Source: Rhodococcus ruber NBRC 15591 (GTDB lineage Bacteria > Actinomycetota > Actinomycetes > Mycobacteriales > Mycobacteriaceae). From it: DNA of 64,000 bases. The stretch spans positions 96,855 through 160,854 of the forward strand of contig NZ_BCXE01000002.1 of assembly GCF_001894945.1 (NCBI RefSeq), in the 5' to 3' direction. Of the stretch, positions 26,469 to 35,050 are shown one piece after another. How positions within the stretch are numbered: position 1 is the stretch's first letter; each line of letters starts with the position of its first letter. Below the pieces are notes generated by a model. The model was not told the origin of the DNA, did no database searches, and worked only from the letters and a program-made list of their open reading frames with translations. Both the position numbers and the translations under genes were made by a program.

Positions 26469-26498
26469 CCGGCCCGGACTCTCACGAGTCCGGGCCGG
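26469..26498 (+). terminator. Terminator after the initiator tRNA
   Basis: Perfect 13-bp stem (26469-26481 with 26486-26498), loop TCAC, followed by TTTCG. It starts 4 nt after the CCA end. Confidence 0.9.
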
Positions 26499-26669
26499 TT
26501 TCGTCGTATCGGCCTCGTCCGGCTCGCCTCGCGCTCGTCCCGGCCTCGTCGAGCGAAGGCATCGTCCGTCTCGATAGTGGTGGCGACCGATACATTCGCT
26601 CTGCCCGGGCGGCGCGGACGGGTAGATTCCGGCTGTGAACGGATCTGTCGGGCGACCGCGGAGAGTGCC

Positions 26670-27809
26670 ATGAGCGAGGACGGGCCGGCCCCGCTGCCGG
26701 CACACCGCAAACGCAACGGACCCCGGGCTCCACAGTGGCTTCGCCCGGCGATCCTGTACGTCCTCCTTGCCGTCGCCGCCTACCAGCTGTCCGGTTGGCT
26801 GTTCCACAACCTGCGCGGCTTCCTCGGATTGCTGTTTCTCGCATGGTTGCTGAGCATCACGCTCGAGCCCGTCGTCGACTGGCTCGAGCGTCACGGGCTG
26901 CGCCGGGGAGCGGCCACCGGGTTGGTGCTGTTCGGACTGCTGGCGTTCGCCGTCGGATTCGTCGCACTGTTCGGGACGTTGCTCGCCGAACAGTTGGGCC
27001 AGTTGCTGAAAGCCTTACCGGACGCGCTGACCGCAGTCACCGAATGGGCCAATCGTGTCTTCGACACGAACTTCACCACGGGTCCGGAACTGCTGCGACT
27101 GACCCCCGAGACGGTCCGCGAGCTGGTCCAGCGGTTCACCCCCGGCGTGCTGGGGGTGGTGTCGTCGGTGGTGGGCGTGGTCTTCCAGGCCATGACGATG
27201 CTGCTGTTCGTGTTCTACATGTCGGCCGAGGGCCCGGCGATGCGCCGCACGATCTCGAGCTGGTTCCCGGCCCGGCAGCAACTAGTCATCTCGACCGTGT
27301 GGGAGATTTCCGTCGAGAAGGCCGGTGGCTACGTCGTCTCCCGCCTCATCCTCGGTGCGGTCAGCGCCGTGGGCACCGGCATCTTCCTCATGATCATCGG
27401 TGTGCCGTACTGGCTGCCGCTCGCGTTGTGGACCGGGATCGTCTCGCAGTTCGTGCCCACCCTCGGGACGTACCTGGCGATCGCGCTGCCCGCGATCATC
27501 GCCGCGGCCAACCAGCCGATCGACGGGTTGTGGGTGGTGCTGTTCGGCACGGCCTACCAGCAGGTCGAGAACTACGTCCTGCACCCGCGCATCACGTCGA
27601 AGACCGTGTCGATCCATCCGGCCGTCGCGTTCGGGTCGGTGATCGTCGGGGCGTCGCTGTTCGGTGCGATCGGCGCGCTGGTGTCGGTCCCGGTCGTCGC
27701 CGTCCTCCAGGCTCTCGTGGAAACGTACGGCCGGCGCTACGAGCTCGTCATCGACACCGGCGACACGGACGCCGCCGCCGTGCCCGGCCCCGAACCGGGC
27801 GACGGCTGA
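26670..27809 (+). CDS. AI-2E family (TqsA/PerM-like) membrane transporter
   Basis: Membrane protein of 379 aa with about eight hydrophobic helices and a soluble loop between the second and third helix groups. Family features: LEPVVDWLERHGLRRGAA (about residues 72-89), FVPTLGTYLAIALPAIIAA (about 254-272) and the C-terminal YVLHPRITSKTVSIHP. ATG at 26670 (MSEDGPA) is taken over an earlier in-frame start because it fits family length. Members export autoinducer-2, Na+/H+ or are of unknown substrate; no choice is possible here. Confidence 0.85.
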   Translation: MSEDGPAPLPAHRKRNGPRAPQWLRPAILYVLLAVAAYQLSGWLFHNLRGFLGLLFLAWLLSITLEPVVDWLERHGLRRGAATGLVLFGLLAFAVGFVALFGTLLAEQLGQLLKALPDALTAVTEWANRVFDTNFTTGPELLRLTPETVRELVQRFTPGVLGVVSSVVGVVFQAMTMLLFVFYMSAEGPAMRRTISSWFPARQQLVISTVWEISVEKAGGYVVSRLILGAVSAVGTGIFLMIIGVPYWLPLALWTGIVSQFVPTLGTYLAIALPAIIAAANQPIDGLWVVLFGTAYQQVENYVLHPRITSKTVSIHPAVAFGSVIVGASLFGAIGALVSVPVVAVLQALVETYGRRYELVIDTGDTDAAAVPGPEPGDG

Positions 27810-27813
27810 GCGG

Positions 27814-28386
27814 CTACGCGCGGGGGATCCGGCCCATCAGGTAGAACTCCGGATTGGGCATCATGCCGGCGACGCCGGCCATCCTGTTGCTCAGACCGAA
27901 GAAGGCGGTGACGGAGGCGATGTCCCAGGCGTCCTCGTCCGTGAAGCCGTGTGCGTGCAGAGCCTCGAAGTCCGCGTCGTCGATCTCGTATGCCCGCTCG
28001 TTGACCTTGGTGGCGAAGTCGAGCATCGCGCGCTGGCGCGCGGTGATGTCGGCGGTGCGGTAGTTGATCGCGACCTGATCGGCCACCGTCGGCTTCTTCT
28101 CGTAGATCCGCAGGATCGCCCCGTGCGCGACGACGCAGTACAGGCAGTTGTTGGCGGCGGAGATCGTCGTCACGATCATCTCGCGGTCGCCCTTGGTGAG
28201 GCCGGAGTCCTCGCGCAGCATGATCGCGTCGTGGTAGGCGAAGAAGGCCCGCCACTCGGCGGGACGTCGCGCGAAGGTGAGGAACACGTTGGGCACGAAG
28301 CCCGACTTCTCCTGCACCTCGAGCACGCGCGCGGCGATGTCCTCGGGCAGATCCTTCAGTTCCATGGCGGGAAAGCGCGTACTCAC
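27814..28386 (-). CDS. AhpD/CMD-fold peroxidase-related protein
   Basis: Protein of 190 aa of the AhpD-like/carboxymuconolactone decarboxylase superfamily, in the peroxidase-related subgroup. The redox motif NNCLYCVVAHG (C-x2-C-x3-H) lies near residues 79-88. GTG at 28386 has AGGAG 5 nt before. It ends 5 bp from the convergent AI-2E-type gene. Likely an alkylhydroperoxidase-type thiol enzyme. The upstream gap to the MarR gene holds GTTAATCGTTGTTAACC (28420-28436), a near-palindrome that may be an operator. Confidence 0.85.
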   Translation of the reverse strand: MSTRFPAMELKDLPEDIAARVLEVQEKSGFVPNVFLTFARRPAEWRAFFAYHDAIMLREDSGLTKGDREMIVTTISAANNCLYCVVAHGAILRIYEKKPTVADQVAINYRTADITARQRAMLDFATKVNERAYEIDDADFEALHAHGFTDEDAWDIASVTAFFGLSNRMAGVAGMMPNPEFYLMGRIPRA

Positions 28387-28466
28387 GGGGGCTCCTGGTC
28401 CGTCGGCAACGAGTCTCGAAGTTAATCGTTGTTAACCGAGTTGTCCAGATCCCCCAGCCGCCCCGG

Positions 28467-28934
28467 CTACCGGTCGAACCACGCCTGCGCGTCGAGCCGG
28501 ACGTCCTGACCGTGCGTGACGGCGCGCAGGTCGACCTCGAGGCGCTCGAGCCGGTCCGCACCGAGCGTCCGCCCCCACTCCGCCCGCAGGTCGTCGAAGA
28601 TCACCGCCGACCGCCGCAGGCAGTCGAGGCCCCGGTCGGTGAGCACGACGATCCGCGCCCGCGCGTCCGACGGATCCGGCTCGCGCCGAACGTAACCGAG
28701 ACGCTCGAGCCGGTCGACGGTCTTGCCGGCGGCCTGCTTGGAGACGCCGAGGCGGCGTCCGATCTCGCTCGCCGACGCGCCGGTCGCTCCGACGGCCTGC
28801 ATCGCGAACCCGTGGGCCGGACGCACGTCCGGGTGACCCTCCTCGGCCAGCCGGCGATGCAGCGCGTCGACGAGCGAGCGGAATCCGGCGAACAGGAGCA
28901 GGGGCAGCTCGTAGCCCGGGGTCGGGTCTTGCAC
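28467..28934 (-). CDS. MarR-family transcriptional regulator
   Basis: Winged-helix regulator of about 155 aa. The helix-turn-helix (ASEIGRRLGVSKQAAGKTVDRLERLGYV, about residues 54-81) and wing (RREPDPSDARARIVVLTDRG) are clear. The start is uncertain: GTG at 28934 leaves a 63-bp divergent gap containing a palindrome, while GTG at 28970 adds 12 residues and would place that palindrome inside the gene. I prefer 28934. It diverges from an AhpD-like gene and lies upstream of another, so it probably controls both as a hydroperoxide or aromatic-responsive repressor. Confidence 0.85.
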   Translation of the reverse strand: MQDPTPGYELPLLLFAGFRSLVDALHRRLAEEGHPDVRPAHGFAMQAVGATGASASEIGRRLGVSKQAAGKTVDRLERLGYVRREPDPSDARARIVVLTDRGLDCLRRSAVIFDDLRAEWGRTLGADRLERLEVDLRAVTHGQDVRLDAQAWFDR

Positions 28935-28948
28935 ATTTTCGACAACTC

Positions 28949-28968
28949 GGTTTACTATTTCGTCAACC
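28949..28968. promoter_or_regulatory. Palindrome between MarR and AhpD-like genes
   Basis: An imperfect 20-bp inverted repeat with GGTT and AACC ends lies between the divergent starts, the size expected for a MarR dimer site. Confidence 0.5.
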
Positions 28969-28997
28969 ACATTGTCTATCTTATCGGAGGCCGTCCC

Positions 28998-29609
28998 GTG
29001 TCCACAGCATTCCTCCACCATCGACCCGAGACTGCACCCCCGGCGTCGCGGGCCACCATGGAAGCGATCCGGCAGAAGTTCGGCTACGTGCCGGCAGCCG
29101 TGGCGCTCATGGCGGAATCCCCCGAACTGTTGTCCGCCTTCACCCGCGCCGGTGCGCTGTTCGAGCGCAGCAGCCTCGACGAACTCGAACGCGAGGTGCT
29201 CGTGCTGACGATCGCCACGCGCAACGAATGCCACGTCTGCGTCGCACTGCACACCGCCGTGCTGACGCGGATGGGTGCGCCGGGCAACCTCGTCGACGCC
29301 CTGCGGGCCGGCCGACCGCTCACCGATCCCCGACTCGAGGCCCTGCGGACATTCACCGTCGCCGTGCTCGACTCGGCGGGCGCGGTCCCGGCCGACCGGT
29401 GGGCCGCGTTCACCGCCGCCGGCTTCACCACCCGCCATGCACTCGACGTCGTCCTCGGCGTCGGCACCTTCACCCTCTCGACGCTCGCCAACCGCCTCAC
29501 CGGTGCCGAACTGGACCCGCCGCTCGCTTCGTTCGCGTGGCACCCCGCACCGGCTCCGACGCCGACGGGCCGAATGTCACATTCGGTCGGTCAGATCGAC
29601 GCGGTGTGA
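28998..29609 (+). CDS. AhpD-like carboxymuconolactone-decarboxylase-family protein
   Basis: Protein of 203 aa with the redox motif ECHVCVALHT (E-C-x2-C-x3-H, about residues 76-85). GTG at 28998 follows GGAGG by 7 nt. The fold is as in AhpD, a thiol-dependent alkylhydroperoxide or disulfide reductase. The last 14 codons (GRMSHSVGQIDAV and the stop) are encoded by a 51-bp dispersed palindromic repeat that has entered the 3' end of the gene, so the C-terminus is probably lineage specific. Confidence 0.85.
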   Translation: MSTAFLHHRPETAPPASRATMEAIRQKFGYVPAAVALMAESPELLSAFTRAGALFERSSLDELEREVLVLTIATRNECHVCVALHTAVLTRMGAPGNLVDALRAGRPLTDPRLEALRTFTVAVLDSAGAVPADRWAAFTAAGFTTRHALDVVLGVGTFTLSTLANRLTGAELDPPLASFAWHPAPAPTPTGRMSHSVGQIDAV

Positions 29610-29618
29610 CATTCGGCC
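29568..29618. repeat. 51-bp dispersed palindromic repeat, copy 1
   Basis: Reverse-complement match to 55476-55526, 45 of 51 positions identical. The ends are perfect 14-bp inverted repeats (GGCCGAATGTCACA), and an inner CCGAATG-TGA-CATTCGG palindrome lies near one end. This copy contains the stop codon of the AhpD-like gene. It has the size of a REP or small MITE-type element with no coding capacity. Confidence 0.9.
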
Positions 29619-29658
29619 CGTAAGTGTTCGGCCCGTGAGCCTTTCGGAGACGGTGAGA

Positions 29659-30312
29659 TCAGACGAGAAGGGTCGCGGCCGTCGCGGCGACGACGTCGTC
29701 GACGCTCACGCCGGGCGCGGTCTCGACGAGCTTCAGGCCCTCGTCGGTGACGTCGATGACGGCCATGTCGGTGATGATCCGCTGGACGCAGCGCTTGCCG
29801 GTCAGCGGCAGGGTGCACTCGTCGAAGATCTTCGGTTCACCCTTCTTCGTGACGTGTTCCATCATCACGATGACGCGCTTGGCACCGTGGACGAGGTCCA
29901 TCGCGCCGCCCATGCCCTTGACCATCGCGCCGGGGATCATCCAGTTGGCGATGTCGCCCTTCGCGGAGACCTGCATCGCGCCCAGGACGGCGACGTCGAT
30001 CTGGCCGCCGCGGATCATCCCGAACGACTGCGCCGAATCGAAGAACGACGCGCCCGCAATGGTGGTGATGGTTTCCTTACCGGCGTTGATCAGTTCGGGA
30101 TCGAGTTCGTCCTCGGTCGGGTACGGGCCGACGCCGAGCACGCCGTTCTCCGAGTGCAGGATGACCTCGACGCCCGGATCGAGGTAGTTGGGCACCAGGG
30201 TCGGCATGCCGATGCCGAGGTTGACGTACTGCCCGTCCGAGAGTTCCCGGGCCACACGCGCGGCCATCTGCTCGCGGGTCAGCTTCTTCACGGTGGTGGC
30301 GGTCTGGGTCAT
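29659..30312 (-). CDS. pcaJ: 3-oxoadipate CoA-transferase, beta subunit
   Basis: Protein of 217 aa, subunit B of an SCOT-type CoA-transferase that moves CoA from succinyl-CoA to beta-ketoadipate. The catalytic Glu is in SENGVLGVG (about residue 54). [14 protein letters not shown] (about 111) is typical of the family. The start overlaps the alpha-subunit stop by 4 nt (ATGA). By sequence alone an acetoacetate CoA-transferase is possible; the divergent pcaHGBLRF cluster makes the beta-ketoadipate role the better reading. Confidence 0.9.
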   Translation of the reverse strand: MTQTATTVKKLTREQMAARVARELSDGQYVNLGIGMPTLVPNYLDPGVEVILHSENGVLGVGPYPTEDELDPELINAGKETITTIAGASFFDSAQSFGMIRGGQIDVAVLGAMQVSAKGDIANWMIPGAMVKGMGGAMDLVHGAKRVIVMMEHVTKKGEPKIFDECTLPLTGKRCVQRIITDMAVIDVTDEGLKLVETAPGVSVDDVVAATAATLLV

Positions 30313-31055
30313 GAACGAACCGTCCGATTCTCGATGCCGACAGCGACAGGTCCGACGGGCACGACGCGCTGGACGTGGATGCCGGGGGTGTGGATCTCGT
30401 TGGGGTCGAGCTCGCCCGGTTCGACGAGGTGCTCGACCTGCGCGATGGTGATGCGGCCCGACGTGGCGGCGGGCGGGTTGAAGTTGCGGGCGCTCGCGCG
30501 ATAGACGAGGTTGCCGTGCCGGTCGCCCTTCCAGGCGTGCACCAGGGCGTAGTCGGCGACGATTCCGCGCTCCATGACGTAGGTCTCGCCGTCGAACTCG
30601 CGGACCTCCTTCGGGGGCGACGCGACCGCGATGCCGCCGTTGCCGTCGTAGCGCAGCGGAAGCCCGCCCTCCTCGACCTGGGTGCCCACGCCGGCCGGGG
30701 TGAAGAACGCGGGGATGCCCGCGCCGCCGGCGCGCAGCCGCTCGGCGAGGGTGCCCTGCGGGGTCAGTTCCACCTCGAGCTCGCCGGAGAGGTACTGGCG
30801 GGCGAACTCCTTGTTGGAGCCGACGTAGGAGGAGATGGTGCGTCGGATGCGCCCCTTCTCCAGCAGTACGCCGAGGCCGAAGCCGTCGGTGCCGCAGTTG
30901 TTGCTGACCGTCTCGAGGTCGGTGGCGCCCTGGTCGAGCAGCGCAGTGATGAGGATTTCCGGGACGCCGACCAGGCCGAATCCGCCCACGGCGATGGTGA
31001 CGCCGTTCGGGATGTCGGCTACGGCCTCGGCGGCGGTGGCAACGACTTTGTCCAT
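30309..31055 (-). CDS. pcaI: 3-oxoadipate CoA-transferase, alpha subunit
   Basis: Protein of 248 aa, subunit A, with the CoA-binding glycine stretch [14 protein letters not shown] (about residues 23-36) and [14 protein letters not shown] at 31055 is preceded by AAGGGC. First gene of the pcaIJ operon, divergent from pcaH across a 169-bp gap with repeated TTTCGA motifs. It completes beta-ketoadipate activation before thiolysis by PcaF. Confidence 0.9.
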   Translation of the reverse strand: MDKVVATAAEAVADIPNGVTIAVGGFGLVGVPEILITALLDQGATDLETVSNNCGTDGFGLGVLLEKGRIRRTISSYVGSNKEFARQYLSGELEVELTPQGTLAERLRAGGAGIPAFFTPAGVGTQVEEGGLPLRYDGNGGIAVASPPKEVREFDGETYVMERGIVADYALVHAWKGDRHGNLVYRASARNFNPPAATSGRITIAQVEHLVEPGELDPNEIHTPGIHVQRVVPVGPVAVGIENRTVRS

Positions 31056-31112
31056 GCCCTTACGATAGCGCCAGTCGTACGTAATGTGAACCCTCGTCCG
31101 TCATGCGAACCA

Positions 31113-31145
31113 TTTCGATACTGTTTCAGTTTCGAATATTGATTC
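31113..31145. promoter_or_regulatory. Likely PcaR site between pcaI and pcaH
   Basis: Two near-direct repeats 17 bp apart, TTTCGATACTGTTTC (31113-31127) and TTTCGAATATTGATTC (31130-31145), lie in the divergent promoter gap. IclR-type PcaR proteins bind such short repeats; the assignment here is inference. Confidence 0.5.
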
Positions 31146-31224
31146 GTGCCGGGTGACCCACTAGCCTTGTACGCATAGCGTCCCTCCGTCCATATCGCGA
31201 ACACGCGCCGAACACCGAGGTCTC

Positions 31225-31944
31225 ATGCTTCATCTGCCGCCCCGCTTTGCGCGCCCCGACGGCGCACACCCGCCGCTGGACTTCCCCGACTACCGGACCA
31301 CCGCGCTGCGCCGCCCGGCCCAGCCGCTGACGCTGATCCCGCAGCGCCTCGGCGAACTCACCGGACCCGTCTTCGGCGAGGACCGCGTGCAGGAGGGCGA
31401 CGCCGACCTGACCCTCGCCCACGGCGGCGAGGCCGCCGGGCAGCGCATCATCGTGCACGGCCGGGTGCTCGACGGCGACGGCAAGCCCGTCCCGCACACG
31501 CTGCTCGAGGTGTGGCAGGCCAACGCCGCCGGCCGGTACCGGCACGTGAACGACAACTGGCCCGCCCCGCTCGACCCGCACTTCGACGGCGTCGGCCGGT
31601 GCGTCACCGACGCCCAGGGCAACTACCGGTTCACCACGATCAAGCCCGGCGCCTACCCGTGGCGCAACCACCACAACGCGTGGCGCCCCGCCCACATCCA
31701 CTTCTCGCTGTTCGGCACGGCGTTCACCCAGCGGCTCGTCACCCAGATGTACTTCCCCGACGACCCGATGTTCTTCCAGGACCCGATCTACAACTCGGTG
31801 CCCGCCGAGGCACGGCACCGCATGGTCAGCGTCTTCGACTACGACGCCACCGTCGACAACTGGGCCCTCGGATTCCGTTTCGACATCGTCCTGCGCGGCC
31901 GCGAGGCCACCCCCTTCGAGAACGAGGAGGACGACGATGAGTGA
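31225..31944 (+). CDS. pcaH: Protocatechuate 3,4-dioxygenase, beta subunit
   Basis: Protein of 239 aa; the beta subunit holds the catalytic Fe(III) for intradiol cleavage of protocatechuate to 3-carboxy-cis,cis-muconate. The four ligands are recognisable: Tyr in AAGRYRHV (about residue 97), then Tyr in KPGAYPWRNHHNAWRPAHIHF (quoted here as separate blocks KPGAYPWR and WRPAHIHF) with its two His. ATG at 31225 follows GAGG. The stop overlaps pcaG by 8 nt. Confidence 0.95.
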   Translation: MLHLPPRFARPDGAHPPLDFPDYRTTALRRPAQPLTLIPQRLGELTGPVFGEDRVQEGDADLTLAHGGEAAGQRIIVHGRVLDGDGKPVPHTLLEVWQANAAGRYRHVNDNWPAPLDPHFDGVGRCVTDAQGNYRFTTIKPGAYPWRNHHNAWRPAHIHFSLFGTAFTQRLVTQMYFPDDPMFFQDPIYNSVPAEARHRMVSVFDYDATVDNWALGFRFDIVLRGREATPFENEEDDDE

Positions 31945-32533
31945 GTTCGCTCCTCGTTACCCCGTCACCCCCGGCGACCAGAGCACGGCCACCTTCGGCC
32001 CCACGCCGTCGCAGACCGTCGGCCCGTACTGGAAGATCGGCCTCGACTGGGGCGCCGACGGTGAGAACGTCGTCCCCGCCGACACGCCCGGCCGGATCAC
32101 CGTGCGGATCACCGTGATCGACGGTGACCGTACGCCGATCGCCGACGCGATGGTCGAGACCTGGCAGGCCGACGCCGACGGCCGGTTCGGCACCGACGGT
32201 TTCCGCGGCTTCGCCCGCAGCGCCGCCGACGAGACCGGCACCGCCACCGTCTACACGATCAAGCCCGGCGCCCACGAGTCCGACACGGACGCCGACGAGG
32301 CGCCGCACCTGAACGTCGGGATCTTCGCCCGCGGCATGCTCGATCGTCTCTGCACCCGCCTGTACTTCCCGGAGGATCTCGCCGCGCACGCGACCGACCC
32401 GGTGCTCGCCGCGCTGCCGGAAACGCAGCGGCGCAAGCTGATCGCCGAGAAGTCCGACGACGGGTACGTCTGGACCGTGTACGTTCAGGACCTCGATCCG
32501 AACGGTGTGGAGACGCCGTTCTTCGCGATCTAG
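31937..32533 (+). CDS. pcaG: Protocatechuate 3,4-dioxygenase, alpha subunit
   Basis: Protein of 198 aa, structural partner of PcaH in the (alpha-beta-Fe) enzyme. Typical stretches: TPSQTVGPYWKIGLDWG near the N-terminus and DADGRFGTDGFRGFARS. It lacks the iron-binding His pair, as expected for the alpha subunit. ATG at 31937 overlaps the pcaH stop by 8 nt. Confidence 0.94.
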   Translation: MSEFAPRYPVTPGDQSTATFGPTPSQTVGPYWKIGLDWGADGENVVPADTPGRITVRITVIDGDRTPIADAMVETWQADADGRFGTDGFRGFARSAADETGTATVYTIKPGAHESDTDADEAPHLNVGIFARGMLDRLCTRLYFPEDLAAHATDPVLAALPETQRRKLIAEKSDDGYVWTVYVQDLDPNGVETPFFAI

Positions 32534-32546
32534 ACGGGAGCGTGTC

Positions 32547-33887
32547 TTGACCGTGCCGGCGCAGTCCGACCCCACCCGCGGTGCCCTCTTCGACCCCGTG
32601 TTCGGCGCCGCCGACCTCGCGCCGCTGCTGTCCGACCGCGCGTGGATCACCGCCCTGCTCGAGGTGGAGGTGGCGATCACCCGCGCCGCCGAGAAGCACG
32701 GTCGGGCGACCCCCGCCGATGTCGTCGCCGTCGCCGCCGCGGCCGACGACCTCGGCCGCGACCTGGACCCGGCCGAACTGGGCCGGCTCTCGGCGGCCGG
32801 GGGCAATCCGGTGATCCCGCTGGTGAAGATCCTGCGGGCGCGCGCGGACGCCCCCGCCGCCGCGGTGCACGTCGGGGCCACCAGCCAGGACGTCCTCGAC
32901 TCCGCGCTGATGCTGCTCGCCCGCGAGGCCGGCCGGCGCGTCGTCGCCGAGCTGCGCGACGCCGCCGACGCCGCGGCGCACCTGGCCCGCCGGCACCGTG
33001 ACACCCCGACGGTCGCCCGCACCCTCGGCCAGCAGGCGCTGCCCACCACGTTCGGCGCCCTCGCCGCGACGTGGCTCGTCGCACTCGACGACGCCACCTC
33101 CGAACTGGACCGCGCCCTCGGCGATCTGCCGGCCCAATACGGCGGAGCAGCAGGAACTCTCGCGGCCGTGCACCCCGACGGACTCGCGTTCGCGGACACC
33201 CTCGCCGACCTGCTCGGCCTCGCCCGGCCCCTCGTGCCGTGGCACACCGCCCGCACCCCGGTCACCCGGCTCGCGACGGCGCTCGGCGTCGCCGCCGGTG
33301 CTGTCGCCAAACCCGCCACCGACGTCGTGCTCATGGCCGCCACCGAAGTCGGCGAGGTGAGCGAGGACGCGCCCGGCGGTTCGTCGGCGATGCCGCACAA
33401 GCGCAACCCGGTCGCCGCGATCACCGCCCGTGCCGCCGCCCGCCGGGTACCCGGCCTGGTCGCGACCGTGCTCGCATCGACCGACCACGAATTCGCCCGC
33501 GCCGCGGGCGCGTGGCACGCCGAATGGGAGCCGCTCACCGACCTGTTGCGCCTGACCGGCGGTGCGGCACATCAGCTTTCGACCAGCCTCGGCGGACTGC
33601 ACGTCCACCCGGACGCACTCGCCCGCAACCTCGACCGCACGGGCGGCGCGATCCTCGCCGAGAAGGTCACCGCCGCCCTGGCCCAGCACACCGACGAGGC
33701 CCGCGACATCGTCACCGCCGCCGCGCAGACCGGCACCCCCCTCGACCGCGACCCGGCGATCACCGGACACCTCGGTGCCGACCGGGTCCGCGCCCTGCTG
33801 GACCCCACCCGCTACCTCGGCCACGCCGGCGATCTCGTCGACCGTGCCCTCGCCCACCACGACCGGCTCCTCGGAGGACAAGCATGA
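32547..33887 (+). CDS. pcaB: 3-carboxy-cis,cis-muconate cycloisomerase
   Basis: Protein of 446 aa of the fumarase/aspartase superfamily; cyclises carboxymuconate to gamma-carboxymuconolactone. The signature GGSSAMPHKRNPVA lies near residue 280. The start is an unusual TTG at 32547, 6 nt after GGGAG; a GTG two codons later is 12 nt away and less well placed. It ends in a 4-nt overlap with pcaL (ATGA). Confidence 0.92.
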   Translation: MTVPAQSDPTRGALFDPVFGAADLAPLLSDRAWITALLEVEVAITRAAEKHGRATPADVVAVAAAADDLGRDLDPAELGRLSAAGGNPVIPLVKILRARADAPAAAVHVGATSQDVLDSALMLLAREAGRRVVAELRDAADAAAHLARRHRDTPTVARTLGQQALPTTFGALAATWLVALDDATSELDRALGDLPAQYGGAAGTLAAVHPDGLAFADTLADLLGLARPLVPWHTARTPVTRLATALGVAAGAVAKPATDVVLMAATEVGEVSEDAPGGSSAMPHKRNPVAAITARAAARRVPGLVATVLASTDHEFARAAGAWHAEWEPLTDLLRLTGGAAHQLSTSLGGLHVHPDALARNLDRTGGAILAEKVTAALAQHTDEARDIVTAAAQTGTPLDRDPAITGHLGADRVRALLDPTRYLGHAGDLVDRALAHHDRLLGGQA

Positions 33888-35050
33888 CAGTCACGCTCGA
33901 CTACGAACAGTACGGCGACCCCGCGGCCCCGCCGGTCGTGCTGCTCGGCTCCCTCGGCTCCGACCGGTCGATGTGGACGCCGCAGATCACCGCGCTGTCC
34001 CCGATCGCGAACGTCGTCGCCGTCGACCACCGCGGGCACGGCAAGTCACCCGTCGTCGACGGGCCCTACACGGTGGCCGATCTCGGTGGCGACGTCGTCG
34101 CGCTCCTCGATTCCCTCGGCCTCGACTCGGTGCACTTCGTGGGCCTGTCGCTCGGCGGTGCCGTCGGCCAGTGGCTCGCCGCGCACCGTCCCGAGCGCAT
34201 CCGCACCCTGACGCTGCTGTGCACGTCCGCCGCGTTCGCCCCGGCCCAGCCGTGGCTCGACCGCGCCGCGACCGTCCGCGCCGACGGGCTGGCATCGATC
34301 GCCGAGTCGATCGTCGGCCGCTGGTTCACCCCCGAACTCGCCGAACGCGACCCCGAACTCGTCGCACGGCACGTGCAGATGGTCTCCGGCACGAGCGACG
34401 AGGGATACGCCGCCTGCTGCGAGGCGCTCGCGACGTGGGACGGGCGCCCCGACCTGGCCCGCATCGTCGCGCCCACCCTCGTCGTCGCCGGCGAGCAGGA
34501 TCCGGCCACCCCGCCGGCCACCATGCAGCTCATCGCCGACGGCATCGCCGGCGCCGACTTCCACGTCGTCGGCCCGGGCGCGCACCTGGCCAACGTCGAG
34601 CAGGCCGGCCGGATCACCGCCCTCATCCGCGAACACATCACCCGTGCGACGCCCGCCGGTGCGCAGCGCACCGCCGCGTTCGAGCAGGGCATGCGGGTGC
34701 GGCGCACGGTCCTCGGCGACGCCCACGTCGACCGGGCCGTGGCGTCGGCCACCGAGTTCACCCGGCCGTTCCAGGATTTCATCACCCGCACCGCGTGGGG
34801 CGATGTGTGGTCGCGGCCGGGCCTGGACCACCACACCCGCCGGCTGCTGACCCTGGCGATCCTCACCGCCGTCGGCAACGAACACGAACTCGACATGCAC
34901 ATCCGGGCCGCGCTGCGCGCCGGAGCCGACCCCGACGAGCTCGTGGAAGTATTCCTGCACACCGCGATCTACGCGGGAGTGCCGAACAGCAACCGGGCCT
35001 TCGCGCTCGGCCGGCAGGCACTCGCAGACGGCGAGGGGAGCACCACATGA
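33884..35050 (+). CDS. pcaL: Fused 3-oxoadipate enol-lactonase / 4-carboxymuconolactone decarboxylase
   Basis: Fusion of 388 aa. The N-terminal alpha/beta hydrolase (about residues 1-255) is the enol-lactonase PcaD, with nucleophilic Ser in VGLSLGGAVG (about 88), Asp in AGEQDPATP and His in PGAHLANVE. The C-terminal CMD domain (about 265-385), the decarboxylase PcaC, contains RPFQDFITRTAWGDVWSRPG and the NEHELDMHIRAAL helix. The fused gene is characteristic of actinobacterial pca clusters. It overlaps pcaB and pcaR by 4 nt. Confidence 0.94.
   Translation: MTVTLDYEQYGDPAAPPVVLLGSLGSDRSMWTPQITALSPIANVVAVDHRGHGKSPVVDGPYTVADLGGDVVALLDSLGLDSVHFVGLSLGGAVGQWLAAHRPERIRTLTLLCTSAAFAPAQPWLDRAATVRADGLASIAESIVGRWFTPELAERDPELVARHVQMVSGTSDEGYAACCEALATWDGRPDLARIVAPTLVVAGEQDPATPPATMQLIADGIAGADFHVVGPGAHLANVEQAGRITALIREHITRATPAGAQRTAAFEQGMRVRRTVLGDAHVDRAVASATEFTRPFQDFITRTAWGDVWSRPGLDHHTRRLLTLAILTAVGNEHELDMHIRAALRAGADPDELVEVFLHTAIYAGVPNSNRAFALGRQALADGEGSTT

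Noticed and set aside
26389..26510. tRNA gene as possible integration site of a mobile element
   Set aside because: No integrase, no duplicated tRNA 3' end and no change in gene content follow; a terminator and an ordinary membrane-protein gene come next.
29659..31055. Acetoacetate CoA-transferase (scoAB) as an alternative name
   Set aside because: Sequence allows it, but divergence from pcaHGBLRF and the missing CoA-transferase step otherwise favour pcaIJ.
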